NCBI RefSeq assembly: GCF_027111255.2
Contig: NZ_CP114285.2
Span: forward strand, 4,526,001-4,590,000
DNA from: Flavobacterium flavigenum
Lineage (GTDB): Bacteria > Bacteroidota > Bacteroidia > Flavobacteriales > Flavobacteriaceae
DNA length: 64,000 nt
Direction: 5' to 3'
A model generated the notes under the pieces. It worked only from the letters and a program-made list of their open reading frames with translations. It did not search any database and was not told the DNA's origin. Positions 55,016 to 63,149 of the stretch are shown in pieces (position 1 is the first letter of the stretch; each line of letters starts with the position of its first letter). A program made the translations under genes and the position numbers.

Positions 55016-56668
55016 ATGATTACTTCGCTGTCAATTAAAAATTATGCCTTAATTGAAAAACTTTCTATAGATTTTTCGAAAGGGTTTTCTATAATAACAG
55101 GAGAAACCGGAGCTGGAAAATCAATTATTTTAGGAGCTTTAGGATTGGTTTTAGGCAAGAGAGCTGATTTGACTTCCCTTAAAAACAAAGAAGAAAAATG
55201 TGTCATCGAAGCGCAGTTTGAGATTTCTAAATACAATCTGAAAGATTTTTTTGAATTGAATGATCTTGATTATGAAAATGAAACAATCATCAGACGTGAG
55301 ATTCTTCCTTCTGGTAAATCACGTGCATTTATTAATGATAGTCCTGTAAATCTTCAGGAATTACAGGATTTGAGTGTGTTTTTGATTGATATTCATTCGC
55401 AGCAGCAAACCCAGGAACTTTCAGATGAAGGAGTGCAGTTTAAAATCATTGACGCAATTGCTCAAAATTCAGGAATTATAGATTCTTATCAAAAATCGCT
55501 AAAAGTATATAAATCAGATAAATCAAAATTAAATGCTTTGCTTAAAAAACAAAGTGATGCAGGTAAGGAGCAGGAATACAATACTTTTTTATTGAATGAA
55601 CTAGTCGCTGCAAAATTAAAATCAGGAGAACAAGAAGAACTGGAAGCTGATTTTGAAAAGCTGAATAATGTTGAAATTATAAAGGAATCTATAGATAAAT
55701 CATTAGCAATTGCAAATGAAGAACAATTTGGTGTTATTCATAATTTGAATGAAATTAAAGCCTCGTTGCAAAAAATTGCAGCTTTTTCATCAGAATATCA
55801 AAGCTTGTTTGACAGAATCACAAGCGTAGCAATAGAATTTGACGATGTCTCGAAAGAATTGCAAAATGCAGCAGATAAATTATTAAATGATCCCGAGAAA
55901 TTAGAGTTAGTAAATCAGAAATTGCAGTTGATCCATAATTTACAGAAAAAGCATCAGGTTACTACTGTAGATGAATTGTTGCAAATTCAGTCAAACTTGG
56001 AAAAATCTGTGTTGGAATTAGGTAATATTGAAGAAGAAATAGCAATTCTGTCGAGATCGATCGAACAAAAAACGGAAGAGTTAGATTTGTTTTCAGCTAA
56101 AATCCATCAAAATAGAAAAGAAGCAATTCCGGTTTTATCGAAACAGCTAATTTCAATATTGGAAACATTGGGAATGCCCAATGTTCAGTTTAAAATGGAA
56201 TTAACAGCATCGGACACTTATTTTCAAAATGGAAAAGATGAGTTGCAATTTTTGTTTTCTGCAAATAAAGGAACTGACTTCGGCTTACTGAAAAAAGTTG
56301 CTTCTGGTGGAGAAATGTCTCGTATAATGCTGGCAGTAAAGGCAATATTGGCACAATATTCTAAATTGCCAACTTTAATTTTTGATGAAATAGATACAGG
56401 TGTCTCCGGGGAAATTGCTATTAGAATGGGAGAGATCATGAAAGAGATGAGTACCAAGATGCAAATATTTGCCATCACACACTTACCTCAGATTGCGGCT
56501 AAAGGTGACTCTCATTTTAAGGTATTCAAATCTACAATTAATGATGACACTCAATCAGAATTAAAGCTTTTGTCTCAGGACGAAAGAATTACAGAAATTG
56601 CTCAAATGTTGTCAGGAGCCAATATATCTGATTCTGCACTGAATCATGCAAAACAATTATTAAGTTAA
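55016..56668 (+). CDS. recN: DNA repair protein RecN
   Basis: SMC-like ATPase active in double-strand break repair, 550 residues. Walker A is GETGAGKSIILGALGLVLGK near 28-47, a long coiled-coil region occupies about 160-360, and the C-terminal half has the signature SGGEMSRIMLAVKA and Walker B LIFDEIDTGVSGEIA, followed by ITHLPQIAAKGD. Shape and length match the family. It lies in the conserved coaBC-DUF4835-recN group. Confidence 0.97.
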   Translation: MITSLSIKNYALIEKLSIDFSKGFSIITGETGAGKSIILGALGLVLGKRADLTSLKNKEEKCVIEAQFEISKYNLKDFFELNDLDYENETIIRREILPSGKSRAFINDSPVNLQELQDLSVFLIDIHSQQQTQELSDEGVQFKIIDAIAQNSGIIDSYQKSLKVYKSDKSKLNALLKKQSDAGKEQEYNTFLLNELVAAKLKSGEQEELEADFEKLNNVEIIKESIDKSLAIANEEQFGVIHNLNEIKASLQKIAAFSSEYQSLFDRITSVAIEFDDVSKELQNAADKLLNDPEKLELVNQKLQLIHNLQKKHQVTTVDELLQIQSNLEKSVLELGNIEEEIAILSRSIEQKTEELDLFSAKIHQNRKEAIPVLSKQLISILETLGMPNVQFKMELTASDTYFQNGKDELQFLFSANKGTDFGLLKKVASGGEMSRIMLAVKAILAQYSKLPTLIFDEIDTGVSGEIAIRMGEIMKEMSTKMQIFAITHLPQIAAKGDSHFKVFKSTINDDTQSELKLLSQDERITEIAQMLSGANISDSALNHAKQLLS

Positions 56669-56675
56669 AATAGAA

Positions 56676-57197
56676 ATGGAAAGCCTTAGTTATTACGAAA
56701 ATCAATTTATAAAAGCAGATTCATTAATCTCTGACGGGAATATTGCTGAAGGAAAAGAATTGCTTGAAGAAATATTGTCTCAATATCCGGATTTCGGTAA
56801 AGCGCATAATCATTTAGGGTGGATTTATTACAATAAGCTGAGTAATTATGATAAAGGAATTTATCATTATAAACTGGCTATGAAATTTGAACCTAAATAT
56901 CCTGCACCTTATTTAAATTATACTTACCTGCTTATTGATATCGGAAGGTATGAAGAAGCGAAAGAACATATTAACTTTACTATGAAGACTCTGGAAAATT
57001 TCGATTCATCATCTTTTAATAGTGAATTGGGAAGGATGGCAGAGTATGAGAATCAATATATAGCTGCTTATAATTACTATAAGTTAGCCAAAAAGAATGC
57101 TTTAAATCCTAATTTTATAGACAATATGGATGCAAATATGAAAAGGGTTAAGGATAAAATGTCTATTTTTGAAAAATTAAAATTGAAATTGAATTAA
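56676..57197 (+). CDS. Tetratricopeptide repeat protein
   Basis: A 173-residue protein made of three to four TPR helix pairs (EGKELLEEILSQYPDFGKAHNHLGWIYY, YDKGIYHYKLAMKFEPKYPAPYLNYTYLL, RYEEAKEHINFTMK, AAYNYYKLAKKNALNP) with no signal peptide. It would act as a protein interaction scaffold. Eight bases follow recN and 19 precede fabV, so it belongs to the same transcript. The partner is unknown. Confidence 0.9.
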   Translation: MESLSYYENQFIKADSLISDGNIAEGKELLEEILSQYPDFGKAHNHLGWIYYNKLSNYDKGIYHYKLAMKFEPKYPAPYLNYTYLLIDIGRYEEAKEHINFTMKTLENFDSSSFNSELGRMAEYENQYIAAYNYYKLAKKNALNPNFIDNMDANMKRVKDKMSIFEKLKLKLN

Positions 57198-57216
57198 TAC
57201 AATAAATAATTACAAG

Positions 57217-58407
57217 ATGATCATAGAACCTAGAATGAGAGGATTTATTTGTTTGACATCACACCCAAAAGGATGCGAGCAAAATGTTAAAAATCAAATT
57301 GAATATATCAAATCAAAAGGACCTATCGAAGGTGCTAAAAAAGTATTGGTAATTGGTGCTTCAACAGGTTTTGGATTAGCTTCAAGAATTACAAGTGCTT
57401 TCGGATCTGATGCAGCAACTATTGGTGTGTTTTTTGAAAAACCATCTGCTGAAGGTAAAACTGCTACACCGGGCTGGTACAATTCTGCGGCTTTTGAATC
57501 AGAAGCTCATAAAGCCGGATTATATGCAAAAAGTATCAATGGAGATGCTTTTTCAAATGAGGTAAAGCGAGAAGCCTTAGATTTGATAAAAGCAGATTTA
57601 GGACAAGTAGATCTTGTAATTTATAGTTTGGCATCTCCAGTACGTACAAATCCTAAAACAGGTGTAACACATCGTTCAGTTTTGAAACCGATAGGGCAAA
57701 CATACACTAATAAAACGGTTGATTTTCATACAGGAAAAGTTTCTGAGGTTTCTATAGCTCCTGCTAACGAGGAAGATATTGTTAATACAGTTGAAGTTAT
57801 GGGTGGGGATGACTGGGCGATGTGGATTGAGGCTTTAAGAAATGAAAATTTATTGGCTGATGGCGCTAAAACTATAGCTTATTCGTATATCGGGCCGGAA
57901 CTAACAGAAGCAGTTTACCGTAAAGGAACTATCGGTCGTGCGAAAGATGACTTAGAAGCTACAGCTTTTACTATTGCTGATAGTTTGAAATCAATAGGAG
58001 GAACAGCTTATGTTTCTGTTAATAAAGCTTTAGTGACACAATCAAGCTCTGCAATTCCGGTTGTACCTTTGTATATTTCTCTTTTATATAAAGTGATGAA
58101 AGAAAAAGGAATTCATGAAGGTTGTATTGAGCAGATTCAGCGTTTGTTTAAAGACAGATTGTATGCCGGGACAGAAATTCTTACTGATGATAAAGGAAGA
58201 ATCAGAATTGATGACTGGGAAATGCGAGAAGATGTTCAGGCAGAAGTGGCAAAACTTTGGTTGGAAACTACCACGGAAACGTTACCGGCTATTGGTGATT
58301 TAGAAGGATATAGAAACGATTTCTTAAATCTGTTTGGTTTTGAATTTGCCGGAATAGATTATAAAGCAGAAGCAAATGAAATGGTTCAGGTAGAAAGTAT
58401 TAAATAA
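57217..58407 (+). CDS. fabV: trans-2-enoyl-CoA/ACP reductase FabV
   Basis: NADH-dependent enoyl reductase that completes each round of fatty-acid elongation. The 396-residue protein has the cofactor motif VIGASTGFGLASRI (Gly-rich loop at 47-55), the catalytic Tyr234-x8-Lys243 pair in YRKGTIGRAK, and conserved segments ICLTSHPKGCEQNV and DDWAMWIEAL. Size and Y-x8-K spacing distinguish it from the shorter FabI (Y-x6-K). FabV enzymes are usually insensitive to triclosan. It ends at a strong terminator, closing the long operon. Confidence 0.96.
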   Translation: MIIEPRMRGFICLTSHPKGCEQNVKNQIEYIKSKGPIEGAKKVLVIGASTGFGLASRITSAFGSDAATIGVFFEKPSAEGKTATPGWYNSAAFESEAHKAGLYAKSINGDAFSNEVKREALDLIKADLGQVDLVIYSLASPVRTNPKTGVTHRSVLKPIGQTYTNKTVDFHTGKVSEVSIAPANEEDIVNTVEVMGGDDWAMWIEALRNENLLADGAKTIAYSYIGPELTEAVYRKGTIGRAKDDLEATAFTIADSLKSIGGTAYVSVNKALVTQSSSAIPVVPLYISLLYKVMKEKGIHEGCIEQIQRLFKDRLYAGTEILTDDKGRIRIDDWEMREDVQAEVAKLWLETTTETLPAIGDLEGYRNDFLNLFGFEFAGIDYKAEANEMVQVESIK

Positions 58408-58430
58408 TTTGTTTAAATCATTATAAAGGA

Positions 58431-58460
58431 AAACCATCAACTCAAAGTTGGTGGTTTTTT
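58431..58460 (+). terminator. Terminator after fabV
   Basis: A 12-bp stem (aaaccatcaact/agttggtggttt) with a 3-base loop and a T-run. Confidence 0.88.
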
Positions 58461-58481
58461 TATGAATAAAACTTATCTTTG
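58448..58481 (+). promoter_or_regulatory. Promoter for the glycosyltransferase-coaE unit
   Basis: TTG (58448-58450) within the terminator stem, then a 23-base spacer and TATCTTTG (58474-58481), about 50 bases before the ATG. Terminator and promoter overlap. Confidence 0.55.
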
Positions 58482-58530
58482 CGCAAAATTTTAAATTTAT
58501 AAAACTGTCCTTAATTCCCATGTCCTAATT

Positions 58531-59529
58531 ATGGTTTTTTCTTTAATTATACCCGTTTATAATCGCCCGGATGAAGTAGATGAGCTTTTAGAAAGTTTAA
58601 CGAAATCTGATTATAATGAAGCTTTTGAAATTGTTCTTGTTGAAGATGGATCTTCAATTCCTTGCAAGAGTGTAGTAATGAAATATCAGGGAAAACTAAA
58701 CATATCCTATTACTTTAAGCCTAATTCAGGACCAGGGGATTCCAGGAATTTTGGGATGATAAAAGCGATAGGTAATTATTTTATTATTTTCGATTCTGAT
58801 TGTATCATTCCTTCCAATTATTTGACAGAAGTCCGTAAAGAATTAGATAGGGAATATGTAGATTGTTTTGGTGGGCCTGACAAGGCTTTGGATAGCTTTT
58901 CAGACATACAAAAAGCAATTAATTTTGCTATGACTTCTTTTTTGACTACAGGAGGAATTCGTGGTGGTTCTGAGAAAATCGGGAAGTTCCAACCAAGAAG
59001 TTTCAATATGGGGATTTCAAAAAAAGCTTTTGAAGCATCAAAAGGTTTTGGGAATATTCATCCTGGTGAAGATCCCGATTTATCTATCAGATTATGGAAT
59101 TTAGGTTTTGAAACGAGATTATTTCCTGATGCATTTGTTTATCATAAACGAAGGATAGACTGGGAGAAGTTCTCTATTCAGGTAAATAAATTTGGAAAAG
59201 CAAGACCAATATTGAATAGCTGGTATCCGGAACATAATAAACTTACTTTTTTCTTTCCTTCTTTTTTTATGTTGGGATTATTATTAGCTTTTTTATTGTT
59301 AATTTTAAATATTGATATTTTATTACAAATATATTTTGTATATTTCGTTATAATTTTTCTTACATCTAGTGTTGCTAATAAGAGTTTTAAAATTGGATAT
59401 CTTTCTGTAATTGCTGTTTGGAAACAATTTTATGGTTACGGAATAGGTTTTTTAGAATCTTTTGTAAAAATTATTATTTTAAAGAGAAAGCCTCAGCAAG
59501 CTTTTCCTAATATGTTTTTTAGAATATAA
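58531..59529 (+). CDS. Glycosyltransferase family 2 protein
   Basis: A 332-residue GT-A fold transferase with sugar-nucleotide site at FSLIIPVYNRPDEVDELLESL (start) and metal-binding FDSDCIIP near 89-96. A second acidic motif, GEDPDLSIRLW, lies near 184-194. Two or three transmembrane helices follow at about 237-295, suggesting a membrane-anchored enzyme acting in cell-surface polysaccharide or glycolipid synthesis. It is followed one base later by coaE, although the two have no clear metabolic link. The acceptor sugar is unknown. Confidence 0.92.
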   Translation: MVFSLIIPVYNRPDEVDELLESLTKSDYNEAFEIVLVEDGSSIPCKSVVMKYQGKLNISYYFKPNSGPGDSRNFGMIKAIGNYFIIFDSDCIIPSNYLTEVRKELDREYVDCFGGPDKALDSFSDIQKAINFAMTSFLTTGGIRGGSEKIGKFQPRSFNMGISKKAFEASKGFGNIHPGEDPDLSIRLWNLGFETRLFPDAFVYHKRRIDWEKFSIQVNKFGKARPILNSWYPEHNKLTFFFPSFFMLGLLLAFLLLILNIDILLQIYFVYFVIIFLTSSVANKSFKIGYLSVIAVWKQFYGYGIGFLESFVKIIILKRKPQQAFPNMFFRI

Positions 59530-59530
59530 C

Positions 59531-60127
59531 ATGGCAAAGATTATTGGTTTGACAGGAGGCATTGGAAGTGGAAAGACAACTATTGCGAATTATTTTAAAG
59601 AAATGGGTGTGCCTGTTTATATAGCTGATGATAAAGCAAAGGAAATAATGCAGTCTCAATCCATAATTAATGAAATCAAAACTGTATTTGGTGACGTGAT
59701 ATTTGAAAATGAAGTGCTTAACAGGGCAAAATTAGCAGATATTGTTTTTAATAATGCCGATAAACTTAATCAGTTAAATACTATTATACATCCGGCTGTT
59801 AAGCAAGACTTTGAATTATGGCTTCAAAAAAATAAAAATTATGATTATGTAATTTATGAAGCAGCAATTTTATTTGAGAGTGGGAGGTACAAAGAATGTG
59901 ATGTTGTTGTCACGGTTACAGCGCCTGAAGAAATAAAAATTGAAAGGGTTATAAAACGTGACAAAACAAGTAGGAAACAGGTCTTAGAAAGAATGAATAT
60001 GCAATGGAATGATGAAAAACGCATTCCTATGAGTAATTTTATTATCTTTAATGATACTCATGAAAATGCAAAGCAAGAAGTTGTTAAAATTCTTAAAATT
60101 TTAAATATAAAACAAAATCATTCTTAA
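59531..60127 (+). CDS. coaE: Dephospho-CoA kinase
   Basis: Last step of coenzyme A synthesis: phosphorylates dephospho-CoA at the 3' hydroxyl. The 198-residue P-loop kinase has Walker A GLTGGIGSGKTT at 6-17, ADDKAKEIM, IIHPAVKQ and YVIYEAAILFESG, then VTVTAPEEIKIERVIKRD (lid region). Length is normal. It is translated one base after the glycosyltransferase gene and 59 bases before the sensor kinase gene. Confidence 0.96.
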   Translation: MAKIIGLTGGIGSGKTTIANYFKEMGVPVYIADDKAKEIMQSQSIINEIKTVFGDVIFENEVLNRAKLADIVFNNADKLNQLNTIIHPAVKQDFELWLQKNKNYDYVIYEAAILFESGRYKECDVVVTVTAPEEIKIERVIKRDKTSRKQVLERMNMQWNDEKRIPMSNFIIFNDTHENAKQEVVKILKILNIKQNHS

Positions 60128-60186
60128 ATGTTAATATTTGGTTAATGTATTATTTAGTATATTGTTAAAATATTAATTTTGTTTCG

Positions 60187-61770
60187 ATGAATAAATTATT
60201 TTTTAGAATACTTGTTTTGCTAATGAGTTTATCCTTAATTGGGATAATTCTGGTTCAGGTATATTGGTTCAATTCTTCGTTAGAGAATAATGATGAACAG
60301 TTTAAATATCATGTAACGCAGGTAGTTAGTGATGTTTCAGAAACACTTGCAAAACTGGAAGAATATAGTTTTCGGGATAAAATCAATCATATAAGGGATA
60401 GTACAGGTAAAATTCCACAAAAAGAAGATTTGCTGGAAATTTTATTTGTTCAAAGAAATACTAAAACAAATAAAACTATTGTTTATAAAAATAGTATTAC
60501 TTCTGAAAAGTATGATACAAATGGATCAATTTTTAATAAAAAATTCAATTCAGACGGTTTTAAAAGTTTTAGTTCAAAGAGATTGACAGAAGTGTACAAT
60601 AATAATATTATTGATAATTCAGTTTTAAATCAAAGTACAATTCCAGATATAAAAGTTGAAAAAGATGGTAATCTTGATATTTTAAATAAAGCTCAATTAA
60701 CAATTACATCTAATGATTATGCGTCAATATTACCAATAGATGAAAGAATTACCAAAGATAAATTAAATTCTCTTTTAAAGAAAGAACTTAAAGAACATGG
60801 TATAAAAACTAAATTTGAGTTTGGAATTTATAGCAATGGTATTCCTACAAAAGTTAAGTCGGATGGTTTTCATTATGATAAAGATGCGACTTACAGTATT
60901 CCTGTCTTTACAGACAATGAAGGGAATAGTAAGTATGAGCTATTAGTTACTTTTCCGTATAAAAAGAAGTTTCTGTTATCTCAACTGGTAAGCATTACAA
61001 TACTATCTATAATTTTTACATTAATTATTGTAATCGCATATACAAGTGCTCTAAATCAGTTAATACGACAAAAGCAAATATCTGAAATTAAAACAGATTT
61101 TATAAATAATATGACGCATGAGTTTAAAACTCCTATTGCTACCATAAATTTAGCTCTTGATGCGATTCGTAACCCCAAAATTATTGAAGATAAAGAAAAG
61201 GTATACCGTTATCTTCAAATGATCAGAGATGAAAATAAAAGGATGCATGCTCAGGTTGAAAATGTACTCCGAATTTCGAAACTGGAGAAAAAGGAACTAG
61301 ATATCACCAAAGAGCCTACTGTAATTCACGATATTATTGAAGATGCAATTGAACATGTAAATTTAATTTTAGAAGACAAACAAGGTACAATTGTAAAACA
61401 TTATAATGCGGCAAGAACTACATGCCTGGTCAATGAAGTTCATTTTACAAATGTATTGGTTAATATATTAGAAAATGCTATAAAGTATTCTCCGGATGTC
61501 CCTGAAATAGAGGTTTTTACAGAGAATATTAAAGATATGATCCTGATAAAGATAAAAGACCATGGGCTAGGAATGAGTAAAGTAGCTCAGAAGAGAGTTT
61601 TTGAGAAATTTTACAGGGAACATACAGGAGATCTTCATAATGTAAAAGGACATGGCTTGGGGCTTGCGTATGTAAAAAGAATAGTTGAAGACCATAATGG
61701 TCAGGTTTATGTAGAAAGCGAAAAGGGAAAAGGAAGTACCTTCATAATAAAAATACCACTAATAAATTAA
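60187..61770 (+). CDS. Two-component sensor histidine kinase (RprX-like)
   Basis: A 527-residue membrane kinase: TM1 at about 7-28, an extracytoplasmic sensor region of about 230 residues, TM2 near 262-285, then HisKA with NNMTHEFKTPIATI (His311). The HATPase domain shows NILENAIKYSP (N box), KDHGLGMSK and GHGLGLAYVKRIVEDHNG. It has no PAS or HAMP domain that I can see. Its partner response regulator lies three bases downstream. The overall layout resembles RprX of Bacteroides; the signal is unknown. Confidence 0.93.
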   Translation: MNKLFFRILVLLMSLSLIGIILVQVYWFNSSLENNDEQFKYHVTQVVSDVSETLAKLEEYSFRDKINHIRDSTGKIPQKEDLLEILFVQRNTKTNKTIVYKNSITSEKYDTNGSIFNKKFNSDGFKSFSSKRLTEVYNNNIIDNSVLNQSTIPDIKVEKDGNLDILNKAQLTITSNDYASILPIDERITKDKLNSLLKKELKEHGIKTKFEFGIYSNGIPTKVKSDGFHYDKDATYSIPVFTDNEGNSKYELLVTFPYKKKFLLSQLVSITILSIIFTLIIVIAYTSALNQLIRQKQISEIKTDFINNMTHEFKTPIATINLALDAIRNPKIIEDKEKVYRYLQMIRDENKRMHAQVENVLRISKLEKKELDITKEPTVIHDIIEDAIEHVNLILEDKQGTIVKHYNAARTTCLVNEVHFTNVLVNILENAIKYSPDVPEIEVFTENIKDMILIKIKDHGLGMSKVAQKRVFEKFYREHTGDLHNVKGHGLGLAYVKRIVEDHNGQVYVESEKGKGSTFIIKIPLIN

Positions 61771-61773
61771 AAT

Positions 61774-62493
61774 ATGGAAAATATTAATAAAAGAATACTT
61801 TTAGTAGAAGACGACCTTAATTTTGGTGCAGTTCTTAAAGATTATTTAATGCTAAATGACTTTGAAGTTACGTTAGCAAAAAATGGTATGGAAGGTTTCG
61901 AAAAATTCAAGAAAGACGTTTATGATTTATGTATTCTTGATGTAATGATGCCTTATAAGGACGGTTATACTTTAGCTAAAGAAATCAGGGAAAAAAATAG
62001 TGAAGTGCCGATTATTTTTTTAACGGCAAAATCTATGAAGGAAGATGTTTTAAAAGGATATAAGGCGGGTGCTGATGACTACCTGAACAAACCTTTTGAT
62101 TCTGAAGTTTTATTGATGAAAATCAAAGCTATTATTCAAAGAAAATCATCTGATACAAAAGCAGAGCAAGTTCAGTTTGAATTTAATATTGGTAAGTTTC
62201 ATTTAAATTCTAAATTAAGATTTTTAACCTTTCAGGATGAAGAGCCAATAAAGTTATCTCCTAAAGAAAATGAGTTGCTTAAAATGCTTATTTTGCACGA
62301 AAATGACTTAATGCCAAGAGAGTTAGCCTTGACGAAAATCTGGAGAGATGATAACTATTTTACATCAAGAAGTATGGATGTTTATATTGCGAAACTTAGA
62401 AAATATCTAAAAGCCGATGAAGATGTTGAAATTTTAAACATTCACGGAGAAGGTTTTAGACTTGTAGTTAAAAGTAAAGCAGTATCTGAATAA
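61774..62493 (+). CDS. OmpR-family response regulator (RprY-like)
   Basis: A 239-residue regulator with receiver domain (RILLVEDDLNFG, acceptor Asp56 in CILDVMMPYKDGY, Thr/Ser in FLTAKS, Lys in YLNKPFD) and a C-terminal winged-helix domain at about 135-237 (LSPKENELLKMLI...RSMDVYIAKLRKYL...NIHGEGFRL). It is encoded three bases after its cognate kinase and the pair ends at a terminator. Confidence 0.95.
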   Translation: MENINKRILLVEDDLNFGAVLKDYLMLNDFEVTLAKNGMEGFEKFKKDVYDLCILDVMMPYKDGYTLAKEIREKNSEVPIIFLTAKSMKEDVLKGYKAGADDYLNKPFDSEVLLMKIKAIIQRKSSDTKAEQVQFEFNIGKFHLNSKLRFLTFQDEEPIKLSPKENELLKMLILHENDLMPRELALTKIWRDDNYFTSRSMDVYIAKLRKYLKADEDVEILNIHGEGFRLVVKSKAVSE

Positions 62494-62500
62494 ATTTAAA

Positions 62501-62527
62501 AAAGCTCTGAAAACTCAGAGCTTTTTT
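62501..62527 (+). terminator. Terminator of the two-component operon
   Basis: A 10-bp stem (aaagctctga/tcagagcttt) with a 4-base loop and a seven-base T-run. Confidence 0.9.
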
Positions 62528-62548
62528 TATGGATTAAATATTTTAAAT

Positions 62549-62965
62549 TTAAATCAGGTTAACGCTTAATGTGATTTCCGTTTTTAGTAGTTTAGAAATT
62601 GGGCAAATTTCTTTTGCTTTAGCTGCAATTTCTGAAAACTTTTCAGCAGTTATGGAAGGAACTTTTCCTTTCAGTTCTAAGTGAATTAAAGTAATAGAAC
62701 CATCTTCAAAAGTAACTGTTGCTTCTGTAGATAAATCGTCTGCAACAAATCCCTCTTCGTTTAATAAAAAGCTTAATTGCATTGTAAAACAGCCAGAATG
62801 TGCTGCTGCAATAAGTTCTTCAGGATTGGTTCCTACTCCTTCTGCAAATCTTGTTTTGAAAGATAATTGTGCATTATTTAGAGTTGTACTTTGTGTGCTT
62901 ATTAATCCGGTTCCTTCCATGCCGGTTCCTTTCCAGTTTGCGTTAGCTTTTCTTGTAAATTTCAT
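62549..62965 (-). CDS. OsmC family peroxiredoxin
   Basis: A 138-residue OsmC-type hydroperoxide reductase. It begins MKFTRKANANWKGTGMEGTG and shows GVGTNPEELIAAAHSGCFTMQLSF (Cys59) and EICPISKLLKTE (Cys121), the two redox cysteines of the family. This is the OsmC subgroup rather than the OsmC/Ohr-like protein at 34202-34597. A longer frame reaching 63112 adds a hydrophobic, non-conserved leader, so the internal ATG at 62965 is taken as the start. Confidence 0.93.
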   Translation of the reverse strand: MKFTRKANANWKGTGMEGTGLISTQSTTLNNAQLSFKTRFAEGVGTNPEELIAAAHSGCFTMQLSFLLNEEGFVADDLSTEATVTFEDGSITLIHLELKGKVPSITAEKFSEIAAKAKEICPISKLLKTEITLSVNLI

Positions 62966-63084
62966 TTTGTACTTATTAAAGTTAATAATTATATATTTAA
63001 ATTGCCAAATGATGACCTTTTCAAATATAGTCAATATTTTACAGATTAGTTTTATTAATTTGTTGCTGGAAAGTAAATTAATTA

Positions 63085-63123
63085 AAAAAGGTGTAATGAA
63101 AAATTTTCTCATTACACCTTTTT
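63085..63123 (-). terminator. Terminator of the DUF349 gene
   Basis: A perfect 15-bp stem (aaaaaggtgtaatga / tcattacaccttttt) around a 9-base loop, with a T-run on the minus strand. It also separates the OsmC gene from the DUF349 gene. Confidence 0.88.
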
Positions 63124-63149
63124 TATGATTAAATTTTTTTTAAAAAAAA

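Noticed and set aside
62966..63112. N-terminal extension of 49 residues on the second OsmC protein
   Set aside because: The extra sequence is not conserved in the family and reads as intergenic DNA; the ATG at 62965 starts exactly at the family N terminus.
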